A stretch of 64,000 nt of DNA from Halomonas halocynthiae DSM 14573 (GTDB taxonomy: Bacteria > Pseudomonadota > Gammaproteobacteria > Pseudomonadales > Halomonadaceae). The translations under genes and the position numbers were made by a program. The stretch lies in the NCBI RefSeq assembly GCF_000425725.1, contig NZ_AUDZ01000016.1, forward strand, positions 1 through 64,000, in the 5' to 3' direction. Below the pieces are notes generated by a model that made no database searches, was not told where the DNA came from, and worked only from the letters and a program-made list of their open reading frames with translations. Below are positions 8,592 to 17,185 of this stretch, piece by piece (the first letter of the stretch is position 1; every line of letters starts with the position of its first letter).

Positions 8592-9301
8592 AACAGCCGG
8601 GCCAGCAGTGCTGTTACTGCCGTTTCTACGCGAAGAATGCGCGGGCCTAAATGGATGCCCTGGCAGCCGGCAGCCAGCAGCTGCTGGACCTCCCAGTCAA
8701 TAAACCCACCTTCGGGGCCAATCAGTAGTAACGACGGTGTTTCGATGCCACGAGGGCAAGCCTCCGGCATGCCCGGATGAGCCAGTAAGCCGCGTCGTCC
8801 TTGCAGCAGCGTGCTCAGGTGGTCTTCGATAAAAGGCCGAAAGCCGCGCGCCAGCGTCACCTCGGGAAGCCGAGTGTCGCGAGCTTGCTCGAGCCCCAGT
8901 TCAAGATGTTGACGGATTTTATCTTCGTTTAGCTCGGGCGACTGCCAGTAGCTCTTTTCGACCCGCCGAGTGTGTAGCAGAGTCAGCTGTTTTACGCCAA
9001 GAGCGGTAATGTGCTCAAGGCTGCGCGCAAGCATGCGAGGGCGCGGCAGAGCCAACACCAAGTGCACGGGTAGCGCTGGTGGTGGCGATTGATTGAGCTG
9101 GCTGATATCAAACACGGCTTCTTGGGTGTTGAGGGTAAGTAATTTACCTTTGCCGAGTAGGCCGTTTTCGATGCCTAACGTGAATTCGTCGCCCTGACAG
9201 GCGCGATGAATGTTACGTAGGTGTGTTAGTCGCCGTGGGCAGCGAACACGGGCGAGGGTGGTGTTTTCAACATCATCAGGTGACAGCAGGATCAGGTTCA
9301 T
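8588..9301 (-). CDS. rsmE: 16S rRNA (uracil-1498-N3)-methyltransferase
   Basis: SPOUT-family enzyme that methylates U1498 of 16S rRNA using S-adenosylmethionine. The start MNLILLSP at 9301 gives 237 residues, the family's usual length; longer in-frame starts add atypical sequence. The C-terminal trefoil-knot motif LLIGPEGGFIDWEVQ and the ending LGPRILRVETAVTALL are diagnostic. It converges with the retropepsin-like gene (4-bp overlap of stops) and diverges from phaR across about 110 bp. Confidence 0.93.
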   Translation of the reverse strand: MNLILLSPDDVENTTLARVRCPRRLTHLRNIHRACQGDEFTLGIENGLLGKGKLLTLNTQEAVFDISQLNQSPPPALPVHLVLALPRPRMLARSLEHITALGVKQLTLLHTRRVEKSYWQSPELNEDKIRQHLELGLEQARDTRLPEVTLARGFRPFIEDHLSTLLQGRRGLLAHPGMPEACPRGIETPSLLLIGPEGGFIDWEVQQLLAAGCQGIHLGPRILRVETAVTALLARLF

Positions 9302-9410
9302 GGATTCTGGCTTGGCCGCTATGTTTTGCATGGTGGGTGATGCGATGCACAATAGTCGCACAATGTGGGGTTTCGCCCATCGCAATGAATGACAACAAAG
9401 GAGCAGCACA

Positions 9411-9881
9411 GTGCGAGTGATTCGCAAATATGCCAACCGCCGCCTCTATGATACCGAACAGAGTCGCTATGTAACCCTTGAGGATTTGCGCGAGCTTGTG
9501 CTGGAGGATGTTGCGTTTCGGGTAGAAGATGCCAAGTCGGGAGAGGATCTGACACGCACCATCCTGCTGACGATTATTATTGAACAAGAGCAGATCGGTG
9601 GCGATGCCGAGGTATTCTCCAATGATCTGTTGGCGCAGTTTATTCGTGTGTATGACATGGCTAAACCGCTACCGCTGGCACGTTATCTTGAGCAGGGCAC
9701 CAAGTTGATGATGGAGCAGCAAAAGCGGGTGCAGGACCAGTGGCATCAGGCCATGCGCCATACGCCTATGGAGCTGATGCGTGAGATGGCAGAAGAAAAC
9801 ATGCGTTTTTGGAAGCAAAATCTCGGCAAGATGGGAGGGGGGGCTACTTCCAAGGACGATGATGCTGATAAGGGCGGCTGA
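9411..9881 (+). CDS. phaR: Polyhydroxyalkanoate synthesis repressor PhaR
   Basis: DNA- and polymer-binding repressor that controls phasin and polyhydroxyalkanoate genes. The 156-residue product has the invariant N-terminal block RKYANRRLYDTEQSRYVTLE and the following LRELV segment of the PHB/PHA accumulation regulator domain. The C-terminal half is charged and helical. It starts at GTG 9411, 8 bp after AAAGGAG. No pha biosynthesis genes are in the window, so the regulator is unlinked from its likely targets. Its presence implies the organism stores polyhydroxyalkanoate. Confidence 0.92.
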   Translation: MRVIRKYANRRLYDTEQSRYVTLEDLRELVLEDVAFRVEDAKSGEDLTRTILLTIIIEQEQIGGDAEVFSNDLLAQFIRVYDMAKPLPLARYLEQGTKLMMEQQKRVQDQWHQAMRHTPMELMREMAEENMRFWKQNLGKMGGGATSKDDDADKGG

Positions 9882-9966
9882 GGTGGGGTGCTGACAGGCC
9901 ACTTTTGATGCGCTTTCTGACATAATACGGCGATATATTACTTCGACAGTTAAGGGTGCCGAGCGG

Positions 9967-11265
9967 ATGAAAGTTCTTGTTATTGGCGGTGGTGGTCGTG
10001 AACATGCACTGGCTTGGAAACTGGCGCAGTCGCCTGAAGTGAGTGGCGTGTTGGTGGCGCCGGGCAATGCAGGTAGCGCTCGGGAATCCAGTTTGCGTAA
10101 TGTGCCGGTTGCGGCGGATGACATTGAGGGATTACTGAACCTGGCGCAGGCCGAAGCCGTTGATTTGACCGTCGTGGGCCCTGAGGCTCCGCTGGTGGCG
10201 GGTGTTGTAGATCGTTTTCAGCAAGCCGGTCTTGCTATTTTCGGCCCGACTCAGGCCGCGGCTCAGCTTGAGGGATCAAAGTCTTTCACTAAGGACTTTC
10301 TTGCGCGCCATACTATCCCTAGTGCTGCCTATTGCACGTTTACTGACGTTGAGCCAGCCCTCGCTTATCTGGCTGAAATGGGCGCACCTATCGTGGTTAA
10401 GGCTGACGGCTTGGCGGCGGGTAAAGGCGTAGTGGTTGCTGAAACACTGGCCGATGCTGAAGCTGCAGTGCGCGATATGTTGGAAGCCAATGCCTTCGGG
10501 AATGCTGGTGCGCGAGTGGTGATCGAAGAATTTCTCGATGGAGAGGAAGCCAGCTTTATCGTCATGGTCGATGGGAAAACTATCGTGCCCATGGCCACCA
10601 GCCAAGACCACAAGCGGGCGCTGGACGGTGATAAAGGCCCCAATACGGGTGGCATGGGGGCGTACTCACCGGCAGCGGTGGTCACTCCTGATGTCGATCA
10701 GCGCATCATGGAGCGAGTTATTCGTCCAACGGTTGAAGGCATGGCGGCAGAGGGCACGCCTTACATGGGGTTTCTATATGCTGGCTTGATGATTGATGCC
10801 GAAGGCAACCCTAAAGTTATTGAATACAACTGCCGCTTTGGCGATCCCGAAACACAACCCATTATGCTGCGGTTGACTTCCGATTTAGCGATGCTCTGCC
10901 TGGCCGGTGCCCGAGGTGATTTGGCAGGTCATGAGTGCCATTGGGACCCTCGCGCTGCGGTCGGCGTGGTGCTGGCGGCGGGCGGCTATCCTGGTGATTA
11001 TGCAAAGGGAAATGTTATTACTGGTCTGGAGGCTGCCGAAGCGGTTGGCACCAAGGTGTTTCATGCAGGAACTGCCCAAGGCGATGCGGGGCAGGTGCTA
11101 ACCAGTGGTGGTCGCGTATTGTGTGTGACGGCACTGGGCGATAGTGTATCGTCAGCGCGTGACCTGGCTTATCAAGGGGTAGCAGAAATTAACTGGAATG
11201 GCGTCACTTTTCGGCATGATATTGCCCATCGTGCCATTGTCAGAGAGCAAGGCGCGCCGGAATAA
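9967..11265 (+). CDS. purD: Phosphoribosylamine--glycine ligase
   Basis: Second step of de novo purine synthesis: joins phosphoribosylamine and glycine with ATP. The 432-residue product has the full ATP-grasp architecture: N-terminal VLVIGGGGREHALAWKLAQS, ATP-binding VVKADGLAAGKGVVVA, the core DHKRALDGDKGPNTGGMGAY, and the metal-binding EYNCRFGDPETQPIM. It sits alone between phaR and the thioesterase gene, not with purH as in enterobacteria. Only a weak ribosome site (GAGCGG) precedes the ATG. Confidence 0.97.
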   Translation: MKVLVIGGGGREHALAWKLAQSPEVSGVLVAPGNAGSARESSLRNVPVAADDIEGLLNLAQAEAVDLTVVGPEAPLVAGVVDRFQQAGLAIFGPTQAAAQLEGSKSFTKDFLARHTIPSAAYCTFTDVEPALAYLAEMGAPIVVKADGLAAGKGVVVAETLADAEAAVRDMLEANAFGNAGARVVIEEFLDGEEASFIVMVDGKTIVPMATSQDHKRALDGDKGPNTGGMGAYSPAAVVTPDVDQRIMERVIRPTVEGMAAEGTPYMGFLYAGLMIDAEGNPKVIEYNCRFGDPETQPIMLRLTSDLAMLCLAGARGDLAGHECHWDPRAAVGVVLAAGGYPGDYAKGNVITGLEAAEAVGTKVFHAGTAQGDAGQVLTSGGRVLCVTALGDSVSSARDLAYQGVAEINWNGVTFRHDIAHRAIVREQGAPE

Positions 11266-11320
11266 TTGTTCCTGCGACAGGATTTTCCCGCCGTGCCCGA
11301 GTTGAGACCCAGGAGGTTTA

Positions 11321-11755
11321 ATGGAACGTGTAAGGCTTGAGTTTCCTGATGCCGAGCTTCGACATCAGCACCCACTGACGGTGCGCGTTACCGACATGAA
11401 CTATGGCTGTCATTTGGGCCATGATGCGGTGATTTCGTTGTTGCATGAAGCGCGCGCTCAAGCATTGAAAGCCTTGGGGCTGTCCGAAGCCGATATGGGC
11501 GGCTACCCAAGCGTTGCGGCAGATATTGCTGTTCAATATCAGGCTGAAGCTCGTTTTCCCGATGCGCTGGTGGTCGATACGGCGATTCCTGCGCCGACTG
11601 GCAAGGTCGTAACGGTTTTTCAGCGTATTCGTCGTGAAGCTGACGCTAAAGTCGTGGCAACGGCACGTATCAACCTAATGCTGATTGATATGCAAACCGG
11701 GCGACCGGTTGCGGTGCCGGATGAGGTGCGAGATCGCCTCAGTGGTTCAGCCTGA
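11321..11755 (+). CDS. Hotdog-fold acyl-CoA thioesterase family protein
   Basis: A 144-residue single hotdog domain of the 4HBT/YbgC type. The family region appears as VTDMNYGCHLGHDAVISLLH, where the usual catalytic Asp is represented by the TDMNYGCHLGH stretch. Such enzymes hydrolyse acyl-CoA or acyl-ACP thioesters; the substrate here cannot be told. A strong AGGAGGT site precedes the ATG. Its TGA overlaps the prkB ATG by one base, so the two are translationally coupled. Confidence 0.8.
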   Translation: MERVRLEFPDAELRHQHPLTVRVTDMNYGCHLGHDAVISLLHEARAQALKALGLSEADMGGYPSVAADIAVQYQAEARFPDALVVDTAIPAPTGKVVTVFQRIRREADAKVVATARINLMLIDMQTGRPVAVPDEVRDRLSGSA

Positions 11756-12627
11756 TGTCTCGGGAATACCCGATCATTGCGGTAACCGGCTCATCGGGCG
11801 CAGGCACAACCACCGTAAGGCGCACTTTCGAGCGGATGTTCTCTCGAGATGATGTGCACGCGGCTTATGTTGATGGCGACGCTTTTCACCGTTATACGCG
11901 CAAGGAGCTGGCGCGTATTTATCGAGAAGAGCCTGAGCGCAAGGGAGAGCTTTCGCACTTTTCGGTTGAAGCGAACCAATTAGATGAGTTGGATGCGTTG
12001 TTTCAAACTTACGGCGACTGTGGCAGTGGTCTTTATCGCCACTATATTCATGCTGAAGATAAAGAAATGGTAGAAGCGGGCTACCAGGTAGGCACCTTCA
12101 CCGACTGGGAGTCAATTCCTGACGGCACAGACCTGCTTCTGTATGAAGGCTTACATGGTGGCCTGGTTACGCCAGAGTTTGATATTGCGCGTCACGTTGA
12201 TCTGCTAGTGGGTGTGGCGCCGACCATTAACCTAGAGTGGATCCAGAAAATTGATCGAGACATGCACTTTCGTGGCCACTCGCAGGCAGCGGTGATAGAC
12301 ACGATTCTGGGGCGTATGGATGATTATGTCCGCTATATTCAGCCCCAGTTTTCACGTACTCATATCAATTTTCAGCGGGTGCCAACGGTAGATACGTCTA
12401 ACCCGTTTGGTATGCAGGATATCCCATCGGATGCGGAATCGTTGGTGGTGATCCGTTTTCGTGATCCCTCTAACGTTGATTTTCCCTATTTGCTGACGAT
12501 GATTAAAGATGCCTTTATGAGTCGGCCGCATACGCTGGTGGTGCCTGGCGCGCGCTTATCGCTGGCCATGGAGCTGATTCTGGCACCGTTGGTGCGCCAT
12601 TTAATGGCGCAACGCCGTTTTCGCTGA
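11755..12627 (+). CDS. prkB: Phosphoribulokinase-like protein (PrkB family)
   Basis: P-loop kinase of the phosphoribulokinase/uridine kinase superfamily with Walker A GSSGAGTT at residues 12-19, followed by VDGDAFHRYTRKEL. The 290-residue length and similarity to E. coli PrkB place it in the non-Calvin-cycle group. No rubisco or other Calvin cycle gene is seen, so ribulose-5-phosphate phosphorylation for carbon fixation is unlikely, and the true substrate of this group is unclear. It is coupled to the upstream thioesterase gene by a one-base overlap. Confidence 0.88.
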   Translation: MSREYPIIAVTGSSGAGTTTVRRTFERMFSRDDVHAAYVDGDAFHRYTRKELARIYREEPERKGELSHFSVEANQLDELDALFQTYGDCGSGLYRHYIHAEDKEMVEAGYQVGTFTDWESIPDGTDLLLYEGLHGGLVTPEFDIARHVDLLVGVAPTINLEWIQKIDRDMHFRGHSQAAVIDTILGRMDDYVRYIQPQFSRTHINFQRVPTVDTSNPFGMQDIPSDAESLVVIRFRDPSNVDFPYLLTMIKDAFMSRPHTLVVPGARLSLAMELILAPLVRHLMAQRRFR

Positions 12628-12671
12628 GACGTTGGGCTCACTATCAAGGTGTCATTAGGAGACTGGATTTC

Positions 12672-13013
12672 ATGGACTGTTTGTTTTGTAAGATCATTAA
12701 TCGAGAGATTCCGGCTGATATCGTATTTGAAGATGAGCATGTGTTGGCTTTTCACGATATCGACCCCAAGGCGCCAACTCATATACTGATTATCCCTAAA
12801 AAGCATATTTCGACGCTGAACGATATCGAGGAACGGGATCTTGAGGTAGTGGGGCGCTTGCAGTACACCGCTGCTCAATTGGCGCGTCAGCAAGGTTTTG
12901 CCGATGACGGCTATCGTGTGGTCATGAACTGCAATGAGATGGGAGGTCAGACGGTATACCACATTCATATGCATCTGATGGGTGGTCGTCAATTTACGTG
13001 GCCTGCTGGCTAA
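12672..13013 (+). CDS. hinT: HIT-family purine nucleotide hydrolase (HinT-like)
   Basis: Small (113 aa) histidine-triad protein that hydrolyses adenosine phosphoramidates. The N-terminal [19 protein letters not shown] and the triad H97-x-H99-x-H101 ([11 protein letters not shown]) are clear. Length matches bacterial HinT. A TTAGGAG site lies upstream of the ATG. It lies between prkB and coq7 on the same strand. Confidence 0.93.
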   Translation: MDCLFCKIINREIPADIVFEDEHVLAFHDIDPKAPTHILIIPKKHISTLNDIEERDLEVVGRLQYTAAQLARQQGFADDGYRVVMNCNEMGGQTVYHIHMHLMGGRQFTWPAG

Positions 13014-13065
13014 TTGTATGAGTGGTGTTGAGCTGTCGCTTCCATTTATTGGTCAAGGGGGAATC

Positions 13066-13710
13066 ATGGCCCGTCAATTTACCCGCGCTGATCGTTTGAT
13101 TGGTCAGTTTGATGCCGCACTGAGAACGCTTGTGCCCGGTGTGGCTCAGCAAATACGCCTCTCACCGGCGACTGCAGATATTCAAGATGAACCTCTTGAT
13201 GATGATGAGCGCCGCCGCGCCGAGGGATTGATGCGAATCAATCATACGGGTGAGGTTTGTGCCCAAGCGCTATATCAGGGACAAAGCCTGACGGCCAAGT
13301 TGCCCGAGGTTCGTGAGCAGATGGAAGAGGCCGCAGAGGAAGAGATTGACCACCTTGCTTGGTGTGAGTCACGCATCAAAGAGCTTGACGGCCACACCAG
13401 TGTACTGAACCCACTGTACTACGCCGCATCATTTGGTATTGGTGCGCTTGCGGGTGCGGTAAGTGACAAAGTGAGCCTGGGCTTTGTCGCAGCCACTGAA
13501 GAGCAGGTGGGTAAGCATCTTGAGGAACATCTCCACACGTTACCAACGGGAGACCGTCGCTCGCGTGCGGTGCTTGAGCAGATGGCTATCGATGAAGCGC
13601 AGCATGCGCAGCAAGCACTGGAAGCCGGCGGGGCACGCTTTCCGGCGCCAGTGAAGCTTGGTATGACACTGATGTCTAAAGTGATGACCAAAAGTGTTTA
13701 TCGCCTGTAA
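13066..13710 (+). CDS. coq7: 2-octaprenyl-3-methyl-6-methoxy-1,4-benzoquinol hydroxylase (COQ7 type)
   Basis: Membrane-associated di-iron monooxygenase for the final ring hydroxylation in ubiquinone synthesis, the COQ7 alternative to UbiF. Starting at ATG 13066 (AAGGGGGAA site) gives 214 residues; the frame runs upstream to 12982 but overlaps hinT without a good site. Di-iron ligands lie in the repeated helices [36 protein letters not shown] and [10 protein letters not shown]. It converges with the ypfJ-like gene at a 12-bp gap. Confidence 0.94.
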   Translation: MARQFTRADRLIGQFDAALRTLVPGVAQQIRLSPATADIQDEPLDDDERRRAEGLMRINHTGEVCAQALYQGQSLTAKLPEVREQMEEAAEEEIDHLAWCESRIKELDGHTSVLNPLYYAASFGIGALAGAVSDKVSLGFVAATEEQVGKHLEEHLHTLPTGDRRSRAVLEQMAIDEAQHAQQALEAGGARFPAPVKLGMTLMSKVMTKSVYRL

Positions 13711-13722
13711 GGGCGTATGACG

Positions 13723-14640
13723 TTAAAGCCTGTTAGCGCTAAACGTGTTGCAGGACTGCAGGTCACCGCTTTCGAAACCGCGCTTGAACCAGCGAACGCG
13801 CTGGGCCGAGCTGCCGTGGGTGAAGCTGTCTGGCATCACGGCTCTGCCAGCCTGTCGTTGCAGGTGGTCGTCACCAATAGCGCTGGCGGCTTGCAGAGCT
13901 TCTTCTAAGTCGCCTGGGTCCAGCATGTTGCTGTGGTTATTGGCATAGTAGCCCCACAAACCGGCGAAGCAGTCGGCCTGAAGCTCTTGGCGAACTGATA
14001 AGTCGTTGGCGACCTGCTGAGAGGCGTTAGCCTGTTCTTGACGCACTTGGTTGCTGATGCCCATAAGCGTTTGTACATGGTGGCCTACTTCATGAGCGAT
14101 CACATAGGCCTGAGCGAAGTCGCCAGGCGCACCATGACGATGGCCGAGTTCTTCAAAGAACGAAAGATCTAGGTACACCTGCTGGTCGCTCGGGCAGTAA
14201 AAAGGCCCGACGGAAGCACTGGCTCGCCCACACGCAGAGCTGACTTGCCCCGTGAATAGTACCAGCGTTGGTTCTTGATAAGTGGCACCGTTGCGTTGGA
14301 ACACTTGCTGCCAAGTCTCTTCGGTATCTGCTAGTACGACGCCAACAAAATTGGCCAGCTCCTCCTGCTCTTGGCTCATCGCTTGAGAAGGATGGCTGGC
14401 CGTGCTGAGGCTTCCACCGCCCATTAGCATGGGAAGCAGGTCGATACCCGCTAGCTTGGCGCCTGCCACGGCTAGTCCACCAACCACAAGAATCGCTCGC
14501 CCACCTTTGCTTCTGAGCAGCATGGGTAATAGCCGAAGAAGCGTTCTGCTTCCACCGCGCGAAGATGCAGAGGAAAACCCTGTAGGCTGCCCCCGTCGGT
14601 CATCAATATTGCGGCTCTGTCGCCTGCCTCTCCAACGCAT
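13723..14640 (-). CDS. ypfJ: Membrane-anchored neutral zinc metallopeptidase (YpfJ family)
   Basis: A 305-residue protein with a basic N-terminus, one membrane segment around residues 46-66, and a zinc peptidase domain bearing HExxH as HEVGHH (His183, Glu184, His187). The motifs ACGRASASVGPFYCPSD and ELQADCFAGLWG, the second with the likely third ligand region, are typical of the family. The biological substrate is unknown. Three 15-bp-phased GTACAAATC repeats lie in its upstream region (14685-14723). Confidence 0.88.
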   Translation of the reverse strand: MRWRGRRQSRNIDDRRGQPTGFSSASSRGGSRTLLRLLPMLLRSKGGRAILVVGGLAVAGAKLAGIDLLPMLMGGGSLSTASHPSQAMSQEQEELANFVGVVLADTEETWQQVFQRNGATYQEPTLVLFTGQVSSACGRASASVGPFYCPSDQQVYLDLSFFEELGHRHGAPGDFAQAYVIAHEVGHHVQTLMGISNQVRQEQANASQQVANDLSVRQELQADCFAGLWGYYANNHSNMLDPGDLEEALQAASAIGDDHLQRQAGRAVMPDSFTHGSSAQRVRWFKRGFESGDLQSCNTFSANRL

Positions 14641-14684
14641 GACGTCACTCCTTTGCAGTCGCGTGGATGCTTTGTGCCTATGCC

Positions 14685-14723
14685 GATTTGTACAGGGTTG
14701 ATTTGTACATGTTCGATTTGTAT
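14685..14723 (-). repeat. Three direct repeats (GTACAAATC) with 15-bp period upstream of ypfJ
   Basis: On the plus strand GATTTGTAC occurs at 14685-14693 and 14700-14708, and GATTTGTAT at 14715-14723. On the minus strand they are phased repeats 45-83 bp before the ypfJ start, over the expected promoter. They could be operator sites for an unknown regulator or a simple tandem expansion. Confidence 0.5.
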
Positions 14724-14766
14724 GTGCCGATGCAGTACGGCCGGGCTTGAAGCCCCGGCCCGATAC

Positions 14767-15186
14767 TTATGCTTCGACGATCGTGTAGCTGTGGCTAACC
14801 GCTACGCCACCTTTGCCTAACATGATCGAGACGCTGCAATACTTTTCAGCTGACAGCTCAACAGCCCGCTTGACTTGGCTTTCCTTGAGATTGCGACCAG
14901 TGACCGTGAAGTGCACGTGAATTTTGGTGAACACGGCAGGCACGGCATCGGCGCGTTCGGCTTCGACGCTGGCGACGCAGTCGCTGATATCAGCGCGAGA
15001 CTTTTCGAGGATGTCCAGAATATCAAAGCTGGCACAGGAGCCGAGGCCGATTAGCAGCATTTCCATGGGGCGAGGACCGGTGTTGCGTCCACCATGGTCT
15101 GGTGGGCCATCAATGACCACGCTGTGTCCGCTGCCGCTTTCAGCAACAAACTGGCGAGCATCTGTCCATTTAACGGTGGCTTGCAT
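14767..15186 (-). CDS. OsmC/Ohr family protein
   Basis: A 139-residue OsmC-like protein of the YhfA-type subgroup. Two redox-active cysteine regions are visible, in LLIGLGSCASFDILDIL and AEKYCSVSIMLGKGG. The family reduces organic peroxides using these two cysteines, or is of unknown function in the YhfA subgroup. The ATG is preceded by AAGGAG. It lies 35 bp from the end of murU on the same strand, and a GC-rich hairpin without a T-run follows it. Confidence 0.87.
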   Translation of the reverse strand: MQATVKWTDARQFVAESGSGHSVVIDGPPDHGGRNTGPRPMEMLLIGLGSCASFDILDILEKSRADISDCVASVEAERADAVPAVFTKIHVHFTVTGRNLKESQVKRAVELSAEKYCSVSIMLGKGGVAVSHSYTIVEA

Positions 15187-15221
15187 GAAAAACTCCTTGT
15201 GGTAAGTGTGGTGACTGAGGG

Positions 15222-15905
15222 TCAGGTGTGAGTCTGATGTAACAAACTATCCAACATTTGCAGGCGTTCCGGTGTGCCAACGTCTACCCATTGGCCACAA
15301 TGGTGAAGGCCGCTCACCTTGCCTTGTTGCATGGCGTCACGCAGCAACGGGGCTAATGGAAAGCGCCCCGGTGAATGGTGTGCGACTAGTGATGGATTAA
15401 TCAGCGCAATGCCTGAGTAGGTCAAGCGCGGCGTGCCATCGGCATGGAGTTTGCCGTGGATATCTAGGTGAAAATCTCCGTTTGGGTGGTGCTCAGGATT
15501 ATTCACCATGACCAGCTGGGCAAGGTTGTTGGCGCAGTCTTTACTGCAGCACTCAAGCTGCGCAGGATCGAAGTCACTCCACACGTCACCATTGACCAAC
15601 ACAAAAGGCGAGCTACCTAATAATGGTAAAGCCTGACGAATACCTCCCCCCGTTTCTAATGGGGTGGGCTCTTCACTCCAGTGAATGCGTAGGCCAAACG
15701 CATCGCCTTCGCCAAGTGCTGCAATGATTTGTTCTGCACGGTAGCTGACATTGATCACCACGTCATCAATACCGGCCGCAGCCAGGCGTTCTAGGTGGTG
15801 AACAATCAATGGTTTGCCGCCGACATGGAGCAGCGGCTTGGGGCAGTGATCGGTCAGTGGGCGCATCCGGGTGCCTAGCCCAGCAGCGAGAATCATGGCC
15901 TTCAT
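15222..15905 (-). CDS. murU: N-acetylmuramate alpha-1-phosphate uridylyltransferase
   Basis: Sugar-phosphate nucleotidyltransferase that converts MurNAc-1-phosphate to UDP-MurNAc in the peptidoglycan recycling shortcut known from Pseudomonas. The 227-residue protein has the signature MILAAGLGTRMRPLTDHCPK and metal-binding VLVNGDVWSDFD. It overlaps the stop of amgK by 4 bp, and this pairing plus the neighbouring divergent lptD matches the Pseudomonas arrangement. Nucleotidyltransferases of this type resemble RmlA and GlmU, so the assignment rests on context as well as motif. Confidence 0.88.
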   Translation of the reverse strand: MKAMILAAGLGTRMRPLTDHCPKPLLHVGGKPLIVHHLERLAAAGIDDVVINVSYRAEQIIAALGEGDAFGLRIHWSEEPTPLETGGGIRQALPLLGSSPFVLVNGDVWSDFDPAQLECCSKDCANNLAQLVMVNNPEHHPNGDFHLDIHGKLHADGTPRLTYSGIALINPSLVAHHSPGRFPLAPLLRDAMQQGKVSGLHHCGQWVDVGTPERLQMLDSLLHQTHT

Positions 15906-16960
15906 GGATGGGGCTCCGTGTCAGTCGCAACGCGTGCTAGCAGGGCGGGACGCAGTGTATTCTCCAGCCAACCCTGGAAGGCAGTCAGTGAGTGCTCTGC
16001 CTTGCCAGTGGCTGATATGCTCAGGTCGTGAAGCGCATCGCTGAGATGGTCGAGAAAGTGCGGCAAGCGTGCCAAGTAGCCATGGCGATGGTCGCGCAAT
16101 GTCAGTCGACAGAAAATGCCCAGTACTTTGAGTGAGCGTTGAGCTGCCATAGCCGCCACTTGGCGATGAAAATCATCGACCGAAAGCTGTTGAGATAAAC
16201 GACCATCGGCTTGGGCGCGGGCGTGAAAGCTGGCTTGCCAGCTTAGACGGCGTTCGCGGCTGAAGCGACAGTAACGTCCATGCAGCAATGAAATCAGGTC
16301 GTAGCTAATCGGGCCGGCGACGGCGTCCTGGAAATCAATTAGATAAAGTGTGTCGCCGTGTACCATCAGATTCATGGCGTCGAAGTCGCGATGAACTGTA
16401 ACGATGGGCTGTTGCAGTGCCGTGTTGACCAGGCTGTCACGCAGCGCTGGCCAGCTGTCTGGTGTTGGTAGGCTAAGCCAGCGTGACAGGCACCATTCCG
16501 GGAACAGCGCCAGTTCCGTATTGAACAGGGTTGCGTCGTAGTTTGGCAGTGGTTCGGGATTGGCGCGATTTTGAAGCTCGTGAATAGCATCAATGGCTCG
16601 GGTAAACCAGGCAAGGGTCGCCTCGCCGCTGTGGCCATCCAGGCGGCATTGCATGGGAGTGTCGCCCAAGTCGTCTAGCTCGATAAAACCGGCGTCAAGA
16701 TCCATGGAGTGTATCTGCGGAACAGGCAAGCCAGCCAGCGCCCATTGCTTGGCAATTGCTACGAAGGGACCACTATCTTCTTGCGCTGGTGGGGCGTCCA
16801 TCAGCATGCGGGTGCTCGCATCCGCCAATGTCAGTCGGTAGTAGCGGCGAAAGCTGGCATCTCCAGCAGCCAGCTCGAGGTTCACGGCGTCGCTGGCGAG
16901 ACCGTGGTTGGTCGCACTCCACTGACGCAGCTGGTGCAGGCGGGCGTTAGCGTCTGGCAT
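15902..16960 (-). CDS. amgK: Anomeric MurNAc/GlcNAc kinase
   Basis: Aminoglycoside-phosphotransferase-fold kinase that phosphorylates MurNAc at C1, supplying MurU. Kinase motifs are VHRDFDAMNLMV (catalytic loop) and YLIDFQDAVAGPISYDL (metal-binding Asp). The start at 16960 gives 352 residues with a GAGGA site at good spacing; ATG 16963 is one codon earlier. The open frame runs back to 17080, but the extra 40 residues look non-coding. It is coupled to murU and divergent from lptD. Together the pair gives a MurQ-independent cell-wall recycling route that bypasses early UDP-MurNAc synthesis. Confidence 0.87.
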   Translation of the reverse strand: MPDANARLHQLRQWSATNHGLASDAVNLELAAGDASFRRYYRLTLADASTRMLMDAPPAQEDSGPFVAIAKQWALAGLPVPQIHSMDLDAGFIELDDLGDTPMQCRLDGHSGEATLAWFTRAIDAIHELQNRANPEPLPNYDATLFNTELALFPEWCLSRWLSLPTPDSWPALRDSLVNTALQQPIVTVHRDFDAMNLMVHGDTLYLIDFQDAVAGPISYDLISLLHGRYCRFSRERRLSWQASFHARAQADGRLSQQLSVDDFHRQVAAMAAQRSLKVLGIFCRLTLRDHRHGYLARLPHFLDHLSDALHDLSISATGKAEHSLTAFQGWLENTLRPALLARVATDTEPHP

Positions 16961-17185
16961 CATATTCCTCTTTGAATTCGGCAGGCTGGGGGTGATTTGA
17001 CGCCTGCTGGGCGTCGCCCCATGCTGGGTGTTCGGTCCTGCGAGGCGGCTATCCTCTGGCATGGTACTGTCTGAAAACAAGGGCAGCGGCTGTAATCAGT
17101 GACGAAAAAGTACAGAATGGACAGGACGACAGGCAGCATGGAGCCTGTATAATACCGTTTCTCTTTGCCAAGGACACCGTGACAC

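Noticed and set aside
11755..12627. Calvin cycle involvement of the phosphoribulokinase-like gene
   Set aside because: No rubisco or other Calvin cycle gene is present, and the sequence resembles the PrkB group of heterotrophs.
14739..14760. GC-rich hairpin after the OsmC gene considered as a terminator
   Set aside because: The 7-bp stem is clear, but no T-run follows on the minus strand, so termination is not supported.
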